NCBI RefSeq assembly: GCF_003428625.2
Contig: NZ_QVQT02000003.1
Span: 488,207 to 552,206, forward strand
Source of the DNA: Paracidobacterium acidisoli
GTDB lineage: Bacteria > Acidobacteriota > Terriglobia > Terriglobales > Acidobacteriaceae
Direction: 5' to 3'
DNA: 64,000 bases
This document shows positions 52,304-61,718 of the stretch, piece by piece. The notes under the pieces were generated by a model. It saw only the letters and a program-made list of their open reading frames with translations, had not been told where the DNA came from and did not search any database. Numbering within the stretch: position 1 is the stretch's first letter; each line of letters begins with the position of its first letter. The translations under genes and the position numbers were made by a program.

Positions 52304-53149
52304 TTGATCACGAAGGGGACACTTTACGACAGGGCCTGCGCGGCGGCGGATTATCTGCACACGCGCTGCGCGATGCGGCCGCAGGTGGCCATCATTCTGG
52401 GCTCGGGTCTGGGCGCGTTTGCCGACCACCTGGACTGCGCGACGGCGATCCCGTTCGAGGAGATTCCGTACTTTCCGCACTCGACGGTCTTCGGACACAG
52501 CGGGCGGATGGTGCTGGGCCGCGTGGGCGGGAAGACGGGCGTGCCGGTGGCGGTGATGCAGGGGCGGGTGCACGCCTATGAGGGCTACAGCTCAGAGGAA
52601 GTGACCTTTCCGGTGCGGGTGCTGGGGCGGTACGGAATCCGGACGCTGATTCAGACGAATGCGGCCGGAGGAATACGGCTGGATATGCATCCGGGGCAGC
52701 TGGTGCTGATCGCGGACCAGATCAATTTTTCGGGGCGGAATCCGGCGTGCGGGCTGAACGATGCACGTCTGGGCGAGCGCTTCTTCGATATGTCGGAGGC
52801 GTATTCGACGCGGCTGCGGCGGCTGGCGCACGAGGCGGCGGAGGCGGAGGGGTTTGCGCTCGATGAGGGCGTGTATCTGTGCGTGCTGGGGCCGAGCTTC
52901 GAGACGCCGGCGGAGATTCGGGCCTTCCGGACGATGGGCGCCGATCTGGTGGGGATGTCGACGGCGCAGGAGACGATTGTGGCGCGGCACATGGGGCTGG
53001 AGGTGCTGGGCATCTCGTGCGTCACGAATATGGCGGCGGGCATCGGGGCCAGACCGCTCGACCACGTCGAGGTTCTGGAGACGGGAAAACAGGTGGAGGC
53101 GCGCCTCAGCGGCCTGCTGAAGCGGCTGGTGCCGGCGATTGCGGGCTGA
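52304..53149 (+). CDS. punA: Purine-nucleoside phosphorylase (trimeric type)
   Basis: A 281-residue PNP of the trimeric (mammalian-like) class, splitting inosine and guanosine with phosphate. Motifs are ILGSGLGAFAD, PHSTVFGHSGRMV, VMQGRVHAYEGYS, QTNAAGGI, GPSFETPAEIRAF, DLVGMSTAQETI and CVTNMAAG. The start is taken as TTG at 52304 (LITKGTLYDRA), since the upstream extension of the frame overlaps nupC and has no homology. It completes the salvage operon. Confidence 0.93.
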   Translation: MITKGTLYDRACAAADYLHTRCAMRPQVAIILGSGLGAFADHLDCATAIPFEEIPYFPHSTVFGHSGRMVLGRVGGKTGVPVAVMQGRVHAYEGYSSEEVTFPVRVLGRYGIRTLIQTNAAGGIRLDMHPGQLVLIADQINFSGRNPACGLNDARLGERFFDMSEAYSTRLRRLAHEAAEAEGFALDEGVYLCVLGPSFETPAEIRAFRTMGADLVGMSTAQETIVARHMGLEVLGISCVTNMAAGIGARPLDHVEVLETGKQVEARLSGLLKRLVPAIAG

Positions 53150-53172
53150 CACCGGCCATTGCCGGGGCGGGC

Positions 53173-54201
53173 TCAGGATTCGGAAACGGCTGTTTCGCCG
53201 GGCTGCGCGCCGGATGCGGTAATGCGGCGATGCAGGCCGGAGGCAATGACCACAACCAGAAGCGCGGAGAGCTCGGAAAAGATTCTGATTTCGCGGAGAA
53301 TGCCGGCTCCGAACATCAGCAGCCCCCAGGCGGCAGCGGTGATGGCGAAGGTATAGCGCATCCGCTGAGAGATCCACGGCCAGAGAGCGACCACCGCGAC
53401 CCAGAGGTACGCGAAGACGCTGAAAATCGATATCCAGAAGAGGGGATTGACGAGCTGCGAGAGATTGGAACGGAGCTGATTCTGCATCAGATTCCCACAG
53501 TGCGCGCAGGGCTGATAGAGCTCGCGAAAGAGCAGGTATTTGATGATGACGAAGAGGACGGAGAGAAAAGCGCAGTACGATACCACCTTCTTCCAGTTGT
53601 CCTGCCGTATCTGCAGAAGAAAGAAGATCAGGATGGCGATGACGACCGTTTCTTTCGTCAGCTCCGCAGGAATGAAGGTCAGGGCAAAGAGCCAGTAGTT
53701 CCCGGTGACGGCGAAGCAGGTGAGCGCAGAGAAGAAAAAGAGCGTCGGCAGATCGTAGGGATAAAAAAGATTCCGGTTGAGGACCAGCGTGTAATCGAAA
53801 TAGGCGCAGAGGACCAGCGCAAAGGAAAGCCACTTGTATCGCGATGTGCCGGTGATATGCCGGATGGCGTGCGCGGTGAAGTAAACAGCGCCGATCACAG
53901 ACGCGGCCGCGAGCAGCACCATGAACCAGTTGTCGGGCGAATCAACGGGAGGGTTGAGAGACGGCAGGTGAATGTGCAGGTGCGCGATGACGTACGCCCA
54001 GACGCGGTAGAGAAGCTGAGGCAGAATGCGGTAACGGAAGGGAGTGTCGATCTGGAGGTGCAGGTAGTCCTCCAGCCCGATCATGGGATTGGTAAGGCGC
54101 ACATAGTCGAGCGCGAAGTGCAGAGAGACGGCGACGGTGAGCAGAAAGAATGCGATCTCCGAACGCCTGCTGGTGCGTGATTTCTCAGACAGTGGGGGCA
54201 T
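53173..54201 (-). CDS. Polytopic membrane protein of unknown function
   Basis: A 342-residue protein with about nine membrane segments (EIAFFLLTVAVSLHFALDYV, WFMVLLAAASVIGAVYFTAHA, LFALTFIPAELTKETVVIAIL, VVSYCAFLSVLFVIIKYLLF). A loop carries PCAHCGN, a CxxC pair. Loop sequences such as DTPFRYRILPQLLYRVW and NRNLFYPYDLPTLFFF recall membrane glycosyltransferase-like or DUF-type proteins, but I cannot name a family. The gene is alone and convergent to the phosphorylase. Confidence 0.75.
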   Translation of the reverse strand: MPPLSEKSRTSRRSEIAFFLLTVAVSLHFALDYVRLTNPMIGLEDYLHLQIDTPFRYRILPQLLYRVWAYVIAHLHIHLPSLNPPVDSPDNWFMVLLAAASVIGAVYFTAHAIRHITGTSRYKWLSFALVLCAYFDYTLVLNRNLFYPYDLPTLFFFSALTCFAVTGNYWLFALTFIPAELTKETVVIAILIFFLLQIRQDNWKKVVSYCAFLSVLFVIIKYLLFRELYQPCAHCGNLMQNQLRSNLSQLVNPLFWISIFSVFAYLWVAVVALWPWISQRMRYTFAITAAAWGLLMFGAGILREIRIFSELSALLVVVIASGLHRRITASGAQPGETAVSES

Positions 54202-54328
54202 CTGTATGACTCTGGCCTCTGCGGTGATTTTCTGCGTGAAGGTACCTTAAACGTAACAGAAGAGCTGAGCGGAGCCGGCAGCGCGCAGGCGGAAGTCATG
54301 GTTTCCGGTGTGCGACTGTGGCGGCGCT

Positions 54329-55411
54329 TCAGCCCTGAAGCATGGTGCTCGACCGGGCGGACTGTGCGTCAGGCAGATCGAGCATGGCTCTCGCTTCGGA
54401 CAGAAAACCCGATTTGTCTTTGTTCTTCCGCCATAGCCTGAAGAGCCGCCTGTCATAGCCGTACACTGCCTGCGGTGCCAGCCGCGCCAGCTCCTGCAGG
54501 GCTTCGGAGACCTTTGCCTCATCGAGCTGCGTCTGCACTTTCTGGCCGAGACGGTCGTATGCGATGAGCGAGTGGCGCTTTGAAACGGTGATGAGGAAAT
54601 AGACTTTGCGCTTCATCACGTGACGGTAGGCCCACACGAGGTCCTGAAGCTGCATCGGGGTCGCGCTGAAAAGAGAGCCGCTCAGCAGCCAGTGCTGTGT
54701 GATGTCGAGTGAGACGGTGCCTCGCTTTGCCTGAAAGTGAGCCTGCGAAGTCTCCGCTTCGATCTGCTGCGTCAGCATCTCAAGCTGCCCACAGCGCGCG
54801 AGGCGCTTTGCGAAGGGGTGCCTGGAGAACTCGCCGCTGCGCTGGAGATAAAGCCAGAGTCCCCAGAGCGCCAGCAGCAGGATGGGTGCGGCGATGATGA
54901 CCGATGTCCAGCCGAAGGTTTTGTAATCTTCTTCGTCGAGATAGAAGGACAGGAAGCGCACGCCGGGATTGTCCTGGACGACCGGATCGATGAGATGCGA
55001 ACGCAGCTCGGGATAGACCGGCTGCAGGCGGCCTTCGAAGGATGCGGAGTCCACCGTTGCCGCGAGAGAGTGCGGGGAGCGCACGATCAGAAAGCGATCG
55101 CCGACGGCGGTGGCGAGGAAGTAGCTGTCGGTGTATCCGCCGGGGTGGTTGTCGTCTTTTGTGATGTGCGTGATGCCGGTGTCGATGGTGCGGCCACCCT
55201 GCAGGCGGATGAAGCGGTCGCCTGCCTGCGCGGAGCCGGAGATGGCGATGAGCTGCTGCGCGGTAACGGACTGCGCGCCGCGAAAGAAGCCAAGGAAGTA
55301 CTGCCGGTTAAAGCCGAAGAAGGCGATCAGGGCAGCGAAGACGATCACCAGCAGGATGAGAAGATTCCGGTTCGTTCGCCGGATCAGGTTTCCGCAGAAT
55401 CCATTCCACAT
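54329..55411 (-). CDS. Membrane-anchored hypothetical protein
   Basis: A 360-residue protein that I do not recognise. One membrane helix near the N-terminus (NRNLLILLVIVFAALIAFFGF) is followed by an extracytoplasmic domain of about 130 residues. A second helix (VIIAAPILLLALWGLWLYLQ, about 170-190) precedes a cytoplasmic domain of about 165 residues with alternating strands and helices (GTVSLDITQHWLLSG, QDLVWAYRHVMKRKVYFLITVSKRHSLIAYD). Two flanking same-strand genes are unrelated. Codon use is normal. Confidence 0.75.
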   Translation of the reverse strand: MWNGFCGNLIRRTNRNLLILLVIVFAALIAFFGFNRQYFLGFFRGAQSVTAQQLIAISGSAQAGDRFIRLQGGRTIDTGITHITKDDNHPGGYTDSYFLATAVGDRFLIVRSPHSLAATVDSASFEGRLQPVYPELRSHLIDPVVQDNPGVRFLSFYLDEEDYKTFGWTSVIIAAPILLLALWGLWLYLQRSGEFSRHPFAKRLARCGQLEMLTQQIEAETSQAHFQAKRGTVSLDITQHWLLSGSLFSATPMQLQDLVWAYRHVMKRKVYFLITVSKRHSLIAYDRLGQKVQTQLDEAKVSEALQELARLAPQAVYGYDRRLFRLWRKNKDKSGFLSEARAMLDLPDAQSARSSTMLQG

Positions 55412-55439
55412 AACAGATCTCCGGCCGGGGCGGTTTGAC

Positions 55440-56420
55440 TTACATTCCGGGTGCGGCTGCGCCGTCCTTTACGGGCGGGGCGCTGCGGTGGTATTCGGGC
55501 ACGGGGTCGGCGCTTTTGATCCACGCGGCGGAGATGAGGTCGCGGAGCATGGCGGCACCGGCGGCGAGGCGCTCTTCGGTGAACTGCTTTCCTTCCGGGG
55601 TGCCGGCGCCGTCGAAGCCGTGGTCTTTGTCGAGCTGATAGAGCTTTTCGACAAGGGAGTTCGTGTGGTTCAGATACGCCAGGTAGTCGGTCCACTCGTC
55701 GCCGATGGGGCGGCCGGCGGGAAGCAGCGGCTTTATGTCGGACGCTTTGATATTGGCGGCGACGTAGACGGTCTCGAAGCGGCTGTGAATCTGGTGATCG
55801 GTGGTGTAGTTGCCGGGATTGTCTTTATTTGCCCAGCCGTTGTAATTGATGGTGGTGTGCAGCGGCTGCGAGCCGTCTCCGACATAGTGGCCGAGCCAGC
55901 CGGCATAGAAGAGGATCGCGGCCTCGACGGGCTTCGTGTCTTCATGCTTCGCGCTGAGCTCGCGGTAGTCGCGCATGGCGGACTTGAGGCGCTCCCAGAC
56001 CTCGCTGGTGATGTAGGGCTGAAAGCCGACCTTTTCGGGGCGGAGGTCGGCGGCCTGCTTCGGGTGCGTGATGCCCGCGGCGTAGAGGTCGGCGATGTAC
56101 TCATAGCGCTGGCGGGGCAGCGGTCCGATGAGGGTGGCGAGCTCGAGGTCGATAAAGTGGTCCGGCGCCTGCTCGGCGTTGAGCTCGGGCTCGGCGGGCG
56201 AGCGCCAGCGGTCGGGCTCGGGGCCGAGGTACTCGATCTCGTCGATGGCCTGCGGGGTGTGCAGGAAGGCGGGCAGATCGGCGGGCAGGCTTTCGGCGGC
56301 GAGGCGATTGATCATCATGTGCCCTTCGCGGCCCCATCCAAAGGAGGGCGGGACGGCCGTGAGCGGCAGGACCAGAAGGGCGGCGATGCGGCGCAGAAGG
56401 CTGGCTGAGGGCTTCATCAT
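55440..56420 (-). CDS. Exported S1/P1-type nuclease family protein
   Basis: A 326-residue protein of the zinc-dependent S1/P1 nuclease and phospholipase C fold. The signal peptide ends so that mature Trp29 (WGREGH) is N-terminal, as the family needs to bind zinc through its own amino group. Other zinc ligand regions are APDHFIDLE, YAGWLGHYVGDGSQPLHTTINYNGW and DHQIHSRFETVYV. It should hydrolyse single-stranded nucleic acid or nucleotides in the periplasm or outside. A salvage operon lies 2.3 kb away. Confidence 0.9.
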   Translation of the reverse strand: MMKPSASLLRRIAALLVLPLTAVPPSFGWGREGHMMINRLAAESLPADLPAFLHTPQAIDEIEYLGPEPDRWRSPAEPELNAEQAPDHFIDLELATLIGPLPRQRYEYIADLYAAGITHPKQAADLRPEKVGFQPYITSEVWERLKSAMRDYRELSAKHEDTKPVEAAILFYAGWLGHYVGDGSQPLHTTINYNGWANKDNPGNYTTDHQIHSRFETVYVAANIKASDIKPLLPAGRPIGDEWTDYLAYLNHTNSLVEKLYQLDKDHGFDGAGTPEGKQFTEERLAAGAAMLRDLISAAWIKSADPVPEYHRSAPPVKDGAAAPGM

Positions 56421-56536
56421 GGTGAGTATAGACGCGGTCTGCGCGGGCGCATGAAGGAAAGACGGGAGATGCGGGCGAGTTGCCTGAAATTCACATTCGG
56501 CCCTCGAAACCCGCGGCCATACCTTGATATTCTGGA

Positions 56537-57604
56537 ATGGCTATGCCTACGAAACAAGAGCTACTGCAGGACCCGATCCGGCACATCGATATCAAAGAGC
56601 ACAACGTCGTCGCGCTGGTCGATGCGATGCAGCACATGGCGTACAGCTCCCGTGACCTTTACCGGGCCGCTTCGATCTACGAACGCATGCTGCACGACCA
56701 GGAGTGCGGCGTGATTCTGTGCCTGGCGGGATCACTGATCTCGGCCGGGCTGAAGCAGATCTTCGTCGATCTGATCCGCAACAACATGGTGGACGCGATT
56801 GTGTCGACCGGCGCGAACATCGTCGATCAGGATTTCTTCGAGGCGCTGGGCTTCAAACACTACATCGCCAGCGACCTGCTGAAGCAGGGCACCGAAGACG
56901 GCACGCTGCGCGAGCTGAAGATCGACCGCATCTACGACACGCTGATCGACGAGGAAGAGCTGCGCATCTGCGACGAGACGACGGAGAAGATCGCCGACTC
57001 GCTCGATCCGCGTCCGTACAGCTCGCGGGAGTTCATTCGCGCGATGGGCGCGTATCTGGAAGAGCAGGCGCGGACGCCGGACAAGTGCGGCGTGGACTCG
57101 ATCGTCTGCGCGGCGTATCAGAAGGACGTGCCGATCTTCTGCCCGGCCTTCAGCGACTGCTCGGCGGGCTTCGGGCTGGTGGCGCACCAGCACAAGCGGC
57201 AGGACAAGCCGAAGGTTTCGCTCGATTCGGCGAAGGATTTCTACGAGATCACGCAGCTGAAGATCGCCAACCCGACGACCGGGCTGCTGATGATCGGCGG
57301 CGGGGTTCCGAAGAACTTCGCCCAGGACATCGTGGTAGCGGCGGACGTGCTGGGCATGGACGCGCCGATGCACAAGTATGCGATCCAGATCACGGTGGCC
57401 GATGTGCGCGACGGCGCGCTGTCGTCGAGCACGCTGAAGGAAGCCAGCTCGTGGGGCAAGGTCGACACCACCTTCGAGCAGATGGTGTACAGCGAAGCGA
57501 CGCTGGCGCTGCCGCTGATCACCGGCTATGCCTGGCATAAAAATGCGCACGCGGAGCGCAAGGGACGCCGCTGGGCGCGCCTGCTGGAGCCGGTAACAGC
57601 CTGA
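56537..57604 (+). CDS. Deoxyhypusine synthase-like protein
   Basis: A 355-residue protein of the deoxyhypusine synthase family, which joins spermidine's aminobutyl group to a lysine using NAD. Family segments are seen along the whole length: VALVDAMQHMAYSSRDLYRA, VDAIVSTGANIVDQDFFEALGF, SIVCAAYQKDVPIFCPAFSDCSAGFGL, LLMIGGGVPKNF and EASSWGKVD with the active-site lysine at 308. Bacteria lack eIF5A, so bacterial members probably make homospermidine or a related polyamine, or modify another protein. The start could also be the second ATG (56543). It stands alone and ends in a weak hairpin. Confidence 0.88.
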   Translation: MAMPTKQELLQDPIRHIDIKEHNVVALVDAMQHMAYSSRDLYRAASIYERMLHDQECGVILCLAGSLISAGLKQIFVDLIRNNMVDAIVSTGANIVDQDFFEALGFKHYIASDLLKQGTEDGTLRELKIDRIYDTLIDEEELRICDETTEKIADSLDPRPYSSREFIRAMGAYLEEQARTPDKCGVDSIVCAAYQKDVPIFCPAFSDCSAGFGLVAHQHKRQDKPKVSLDSAKDFYEITQLKIANPTTGLLMIGGGVPKNFAQDIVVAADVLGMDAPMHKYAIQITVADVRDGALSSSTLKEASSWGKVDTTFEQMVYSEATLALPLITGYAWHKNAHAERKGRRWARLLEPVTA

Positions 57605-57610
57605 AGACAA

Positions 57611-57633
57611 AAGGGCTGGAAAATCCGGCCCTT
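57611..57633 (+). terminator. Hairpin after the deoxyhypusine synthase-like gene
   Basis: AAGGGC T GGA AAA TCC G GCCCTT forms a stem of six plus three pairs. The T tract is poor, so efficiency is doubtful. Confidence 0.4.
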
Positions 57634-57750
57634 CCACGTAACTTTCGATCAGGGAAAATCGAATCTTTTTCTGGTCAAATCCAGTTATTTGGGCGTAACA
57701 TCCAACCCCGGATGTAGTTTGAATATCTGTTAAATTTCCGGGGTTCTGCC

Positions 57751-57933
57751 GTGCTGCTGGTTATCGAGCTGTTTGCGCTTGTTTATGTCTTCTTTCTGAT
57801 CTGGTTCTGGTCGCTTTGCCGTATCTCGGCTCGCCGGGAACGCGCCGCGGCCGAGGATATACATTCCCGCTCCAACCTGATTCCCTTTGAACGCGGTATC
57901 CGATTGTCGCTGCGCAAGACAGCGCGCTCCTGA
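57751..57933 (+). CDS. Possible small membrane protein
   Basis: A 60-residue frame from GTG: one strong membrane helix (MLLVIELFALVYVFFLIWFW) and a basic tail ending RLSLRKTARS. The helix-then-basic layout is that of real bacterial small membrane proteins, but the ribosome-binding site (CCGGGG) is weak and no family is recognised. Confidence 0.35.
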   Translation: MLLVIELFALVYVFFLIWFWSLCRISARRERAAAEDIHSRSNLIPFERGIRLSLRKTARS

Positions 57934-58223
57934 CAGATTCGCGTGAAGGAAAGATCCGGCGGTTGCGCTGCCGGTGTTCCGGCTGTGTGTGTGACGGGCG
58001 GATCAGGGCAGCTTCCTGCACGGAAGCGGATCTCAAGGCTGCGGCCGAGGTTCGAGGCAGAACGAGCGGGTTCCGTTCCGGTCCGGAATGCTCCGGATAA
58101 TGTGCAGATTTTTTACCGAAAATCGTCCTGGACAGATGAAAATACAAGTTACCAGGTAATCCGAGACACGTGGCTGGCTCGTAACCTATTCGATGGTTTC
58201 TCGCGTCTCCCCCGGCAGAAGCT

Positions 58224-61200
58224 TTGAACTATTTACGTAACGCGCGCTTACTTACCGCTGTGTTTGCAGCGGCGCTCCTGCTGACGGCGGGAGGCGCCTG
58301 GGCGCTGGCGCATTTTGCCCGGTCTGCGGAGCGGAGCACGCCCTGGATCTTTGAGGTGGCGGTCTGCTGGGCCCTGGCGCAGATTCTGCTGATCCTCCTT
58401 TGCATTGTCAGCTTCCGGACGACGCGGTATCAGGCGCAGGCGGAGCGGCTGCTGATGCCGACGGCGCAGCTGCAGCGCAGCATCCTCGATTCGGCCGGGC
58501 CGATGATCATCGCCGCCGATCTTTATGGCCGGATTGTGGTCTTCAATCCTTCGGCGGAGCGGATGCTGCACTACCGCGCCGAGGATGTGCTGGGGCTGCT
58601 GGACCCGGCGCAGCTGTTTCCGCCGGGCGAGATGAACCGGGTGGGCGAGCAGCTGCTGACGGTGCCGGGGCGGGTGAAGATGCCGGTGCCGGCGGCCGAT
58701 AATACGCCGGCGATTCTGCGCAATTACGTCCAGTATGTCTCGGGCTTTCCGGCCAGCCGGGTGCGCGGCTTCGAGATGCAGTTCCGGCGGCGGGACGGCA
58801 GCACGTTTCCGGCGATGGTGTACCTGGCGGCGGTGCGGACGCCGGAGGGGGTGGTCACCGGGCTGGTGATGATCGCCATCGACATCAGCGCGACGCGGCG
58901 GGCCGAGCATGCGCTGCGCGAGAGCGAGGAGCGGTACCGCGATCTGTTCGAGAGCTCGAGCGAGATGATTGCGACGCTAAGCCCGCGGGGGCGCTACCTG
59001 TACGTCAATCCGGCGTGGCAGGAGCTGTTCGGCATGGACGCGAGCCAGTTCGAGACGCTGATCAGCTTCGAGTCGGCCTTTCCGCCCGAGGTGCAGATCG
59101 AGGCGGCGGCGCTGTTCCGCCGGGCGCTGTATGGAGCGCGGATCGAGCGGGCGCCGCTGCGGCTGCAGAATGCGGACGGCGGGATTGTGGAGGTGGAGGC
59201 GAGCCTGAGCTGCCGGCGGACGGATGACGCGCCGGTCTCGGTGCGATGCACCTTCCGCGATGTGACGGCGCAGAACCGCCGCGAGCGGCGGCTGGCGATG
59301 CAGCTTGAAGTGAGCCAGGTGATCGGCGAATCGACCTCGACCGAGGAGGGGCTGCAGAGAGTGCTGGAGTCGCTGTGCTGCAGCCTTTCGTTCGACTTCG
59401 CGGCCTTCTGGGTGGTGGACGAGGGGCAGCACGTGATCCGTTTCCACAGCAGCTGGGCGGTGCCGGGGCGCTCGAGCGCGGACTTCCGCCGGGAGACGGA
59501 GGGAGCGGTCTTTACGCGCGGGCAGGAGCTGCCGGGCAGCGCGTGGGCGCAGGGAAAATCGCGGTGGGTTCCGGATGTGCGCGAGGACCTGACCTTTACC
59601 CGGCGGCGGACGGCGAGGCTGAACGGCTTCATTACCGGATGGGCGGTGCCGGTGCGGGTGGGGAACCGGGTGACGGCGATCGTGGAGTTTTTCAGCCGGC
59701 AGCGCGAGCGGGAAGACGCGGACACGATGGCGACGGTGGAGACGGTGTGCGCCTCGATCGGACAGTTTATGGCGCGCTCGGCGCAGGAGGCGCTGATCCG
59801 CGATCTGAACAGCCAGAAGGAGCTGATTCTCAACTCGGTGGCCGATGGTATCTTCAGCATCGGCCATGACGGGCGGATCGACTTCGTGAACCCGGCGGCG
59901 TCGCACATGCTGGAGGCATCGACGGCGGAGCTGACGGGCAGGCTGGCGCATTCGGTGCTGCACGGGGTCTTCGGGGTGGAGTCGTGCGGCGAGCAGTGCC
60001 AGAGCCGCAGGGCGCTGCTGCAGCATGAGAGCGCATCGGGCCAGGATAGCTATTACCGCAGCGACGGGAAGAGCTTTCCGGTGGAGTTTTCTCTGACTCC
60101 GGTGCGGGAGAACGAGGCGGTGGTGGGCAGCGTGCTCAGCTTCCGCGACATCAGCCAGCGGGATGCGCTGGACCGGATGAAGGACGAGTTTATCTCGACG
60201 GTCAGCCATGAGCTGCGCACGCCGCTGACCTCGATCCGCGGGGCGCTGGGGCTGCTGTCGTCGGGCATGCTGGGCGAGGTGGCGCCGAAGGCGGCGAACC
60301 TGATGCGCATCGCGGTCTCGAACTCGGACCGGCTGGTGCGGCTGATCAACGACATTCTGGACCTGGAGCGGCTGCAGTCGGGCAGGGCGCCTCTGGCCTT
60401 CCGGCAGTTTGCGCTGGATGAGATGGCGCAGCAGGCGATCGATGCGATTCAGCCGATGGCGGATACGGCCCAGGTGAAGGTGGAGCTGCAGGCGGTGCCG
60501 GCGCCGGTGGAGGCCGATCCGGACCGGCTGCTGCAGGTGCTGACGAATCTGCTGAGCAATGCGGTGAAGTTTTCAGGCGCCGGCTCGTCGGTGCGGGTGG
60601 TGGTCCGCACGGGGAACGGCGGCGTGACGCTGGGAGTGATCGACGAGGGGCGCGGCATTCCCGCCGATAAGCTGGAGAGCATCTTCGACCGGTTTCAGCA
60701 GGTGGACGCGTCGGATTCACGGCAGAAGGGCGGCACGGGGCTGGGGCTGGCGATCTGCCGCACCATCATGGAACAGCACGGGGGGCGCATCTGGGCGGAG
60801 CAGAATCCGGAGCGGGGCGCGACGTTCTATGTCTTTCTGCCGGAGCGTTCGAGGCTCGATGCGCGGCCGCTGCCGGGCGACGACGCGGGGAGCGTGACGG
60901 CTGCGGATGAGCGGGCGGAGATGGAGACGGCCATTCTGCTGTGCGAGGACGACGTGGAGGCCTGCGCGGTTCTCTCTGCCAGCCTGCAGCGGCATGGCTA
61001 CCGGGTGATGGAGGCCGAATACGGCGAGCCGGCGGCGGAGATGGCGCGCGAATCTCTGCCGGGCGCGATTCTGATCGATCCGGCGCGGGCCGGAGCCCGG
61101 GCATGGGATACGCTGCGCATGCTGAAGAGCGAGGAGGCGACCGCGAAGATTCCGGTGATCGTGCTGAGCCTGCTGTCGCGCGAGGGGGCGCAGAACGGCA

Positions 61201-61700
61201 CGGCAGAAGCCGCATGGGTGCAGAAGCCGGCGGATGAGGAGCGGCTGCTCGGGGAGCTGAGCCGCGTGCTGTGCTGCCGGGACGAGCGGGCGCGGGTGCT
61301 GGTGGTGGAGGACGATCCGGACCTGGCGCGGGTGGTGATCGCCACCTTCGAGCGGGACGGGATTCTGGTGGATCATGCGCCGACGCGGCGCAGCGCGATC
61401 GAGCTGTGCGAGCGGCAGCGGCCGGATCTGATCCTGCTGGATCTTGCGCTGCCGGATGGCGATGGATTCCATGTGGTGGACTGGCTGCGTCAGCGCGAAG
61501 AGATGCGCAGTCTTCCGCTGGTGGTGTATTCGGCGCGCGAGGTATCGGCCCAGGAGCAGCAGCAGCTTCGTCTGGGTCCGACGGAGTTTCTGACCAAGGC
61601 GCGGGTGCAGCCGCAGGAAGTAGAGGCGCTGGTGCTGACGATGCTGCGCAGCCGGCAGAACCAAAAACAGATGCGGGACGAGGTTCTGCCCAATTCCTGA
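58224..61700 (+). CDS. Hybrid sensor histidine kinase with PAS, GAF and two receiver domains
   Basis: A 1158-residue membrane kinase. Two N-terminal helices (about 8-30 and 43-65) precede three PAS-like domains (about 85-230, 235-355, 530-650) with a GAF domain between (about 375-520). HisKA has FISTVSHELRTPLTS with His662. The ATPase domain has NLLSNAVKFS, VIDEGRGIP and GGTGLGLAI. A first receiver (about 900-1020) has an unusual acceptor context, Asp952 in ILIDPARAG. The second receiver (about 1035-1150) is canonical with Asp1073 in LLDLALPDG. The start is taken as TTG. A CheY-like and an HPt gene follow. Confidence 0.9.
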   Translation: MNYLRNARLLTAVFAAALLLTAGGAWALAHFARSAERSTPWIFEVAVCWALAQILLILLCIVSFRTTRYQAQAERLLMPTAQLQRSILDSAGPMIIAADLYGRIVVFNPSAERMLHYRAEDVLGLLDPAQLFPPGEMNRVGEQLLTVPGRVKMPVPAADNTPAILRNYVQYVSGFPASRVRGFEMQFRRRDGSTFPAMVYLAAVRTPEGVVTGLVMIAIDISATRRAEHALRESEERYRDLFESSSEMIATLSPRGRYLYVNPAWQELFGMDASQFETLISFESAFPPEVQIEAAALFRRALYGARIERAPLRLQNADGGIVEVEASLSCRRTDDAPVSVRCTFRDVTAQNRRERRLAMQLEVSQVIGESTSTEEGLQRVLESLCCSLSFDFAAFWVVDEGQHVIRFHSSWAVPGRSSADFRRETEGAVFTRGQELPGSAWAQGKSRWVPDVREDLTFTRRRTARLNGFITGWAVPVRVGNRVTAIVEFFSRQREREDADTMATVETVCASIGQFMARSAQEALIRDLNSQKELILNSVADGIFSIGHDGRIDFVNPAASHMLEASTAELTGRLAHSVLHGVFGVESCGEQCQSRRALLQHESASGQDSYYRSDGKSFPVEFSLTPVRENEAVVGSVLSFRDISQRDALDRMKDEFISTVSHELRTPLTSIRGALGLLSSGMLGEVAPKAANLMRIAVSNSDRLVRLINDILDLERLQSGRAPLAFRQFALDEMAQQAIDAIQPMADTAQVKVELQAVPAPVEADPDRLLQVLTNLLSNAVKFSGAGSSVRVVVRTGNGGVTLGVIDEGRGIPADKLESIFDRFQQVDASDSRQKGGTGLGLAICRTIMEQHGGRIWAEQNPERGATFYVFLPERSRLDARPLPGDDAGSVTAADERAEMETAILLCEDDVEACAVLSASLQRHGYRVMEAEYGEPAAEMARESLPGAILIDPARAGARAWDTLRMLKSEEATAKIPVIVLSLLSREGAQNGTAEAAWVQKPADEERLLGELSRVLCCRDERARVLVVEDDPDLARVVIATFERDGILVDHAPTRRSAIELCERQRPDLILLDLALPDGDGFHVVDWLRQREEMRSLPLVVYSAREVSAQEQQQLRLGPTEFLTKARVQPQEVEALVLTMLRSRQNQKQMRDEVLPNS

Positions 61701-61718
61701 AACAGAACAGAGGAGAGC

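Larger units (their letters stand above)
57605..58223 (+). other. Gap upstream of the hybrid kinase, with possible regulatory elements
   Basis: Apart from a possible 60-residue gene at 57751, nothing certain is seen. A hairpin CATCC AACCCC GGATG lies at about 57699-57714 and AT-rich stretches (57640-57740, 58100-58160) are plausible promoter regions. An open frame from 57943 to 58227 that ends in a TTGA overlap with the kinase start has no protein-like features. Confidence 0.4.

Noticed and set aside
57943-58227. 94-residue frame ending in a TTGA overlap with the kinase start
   Set aside because: No hydrophobic or domain pattern and no good start signal; the overlap is probably chance.
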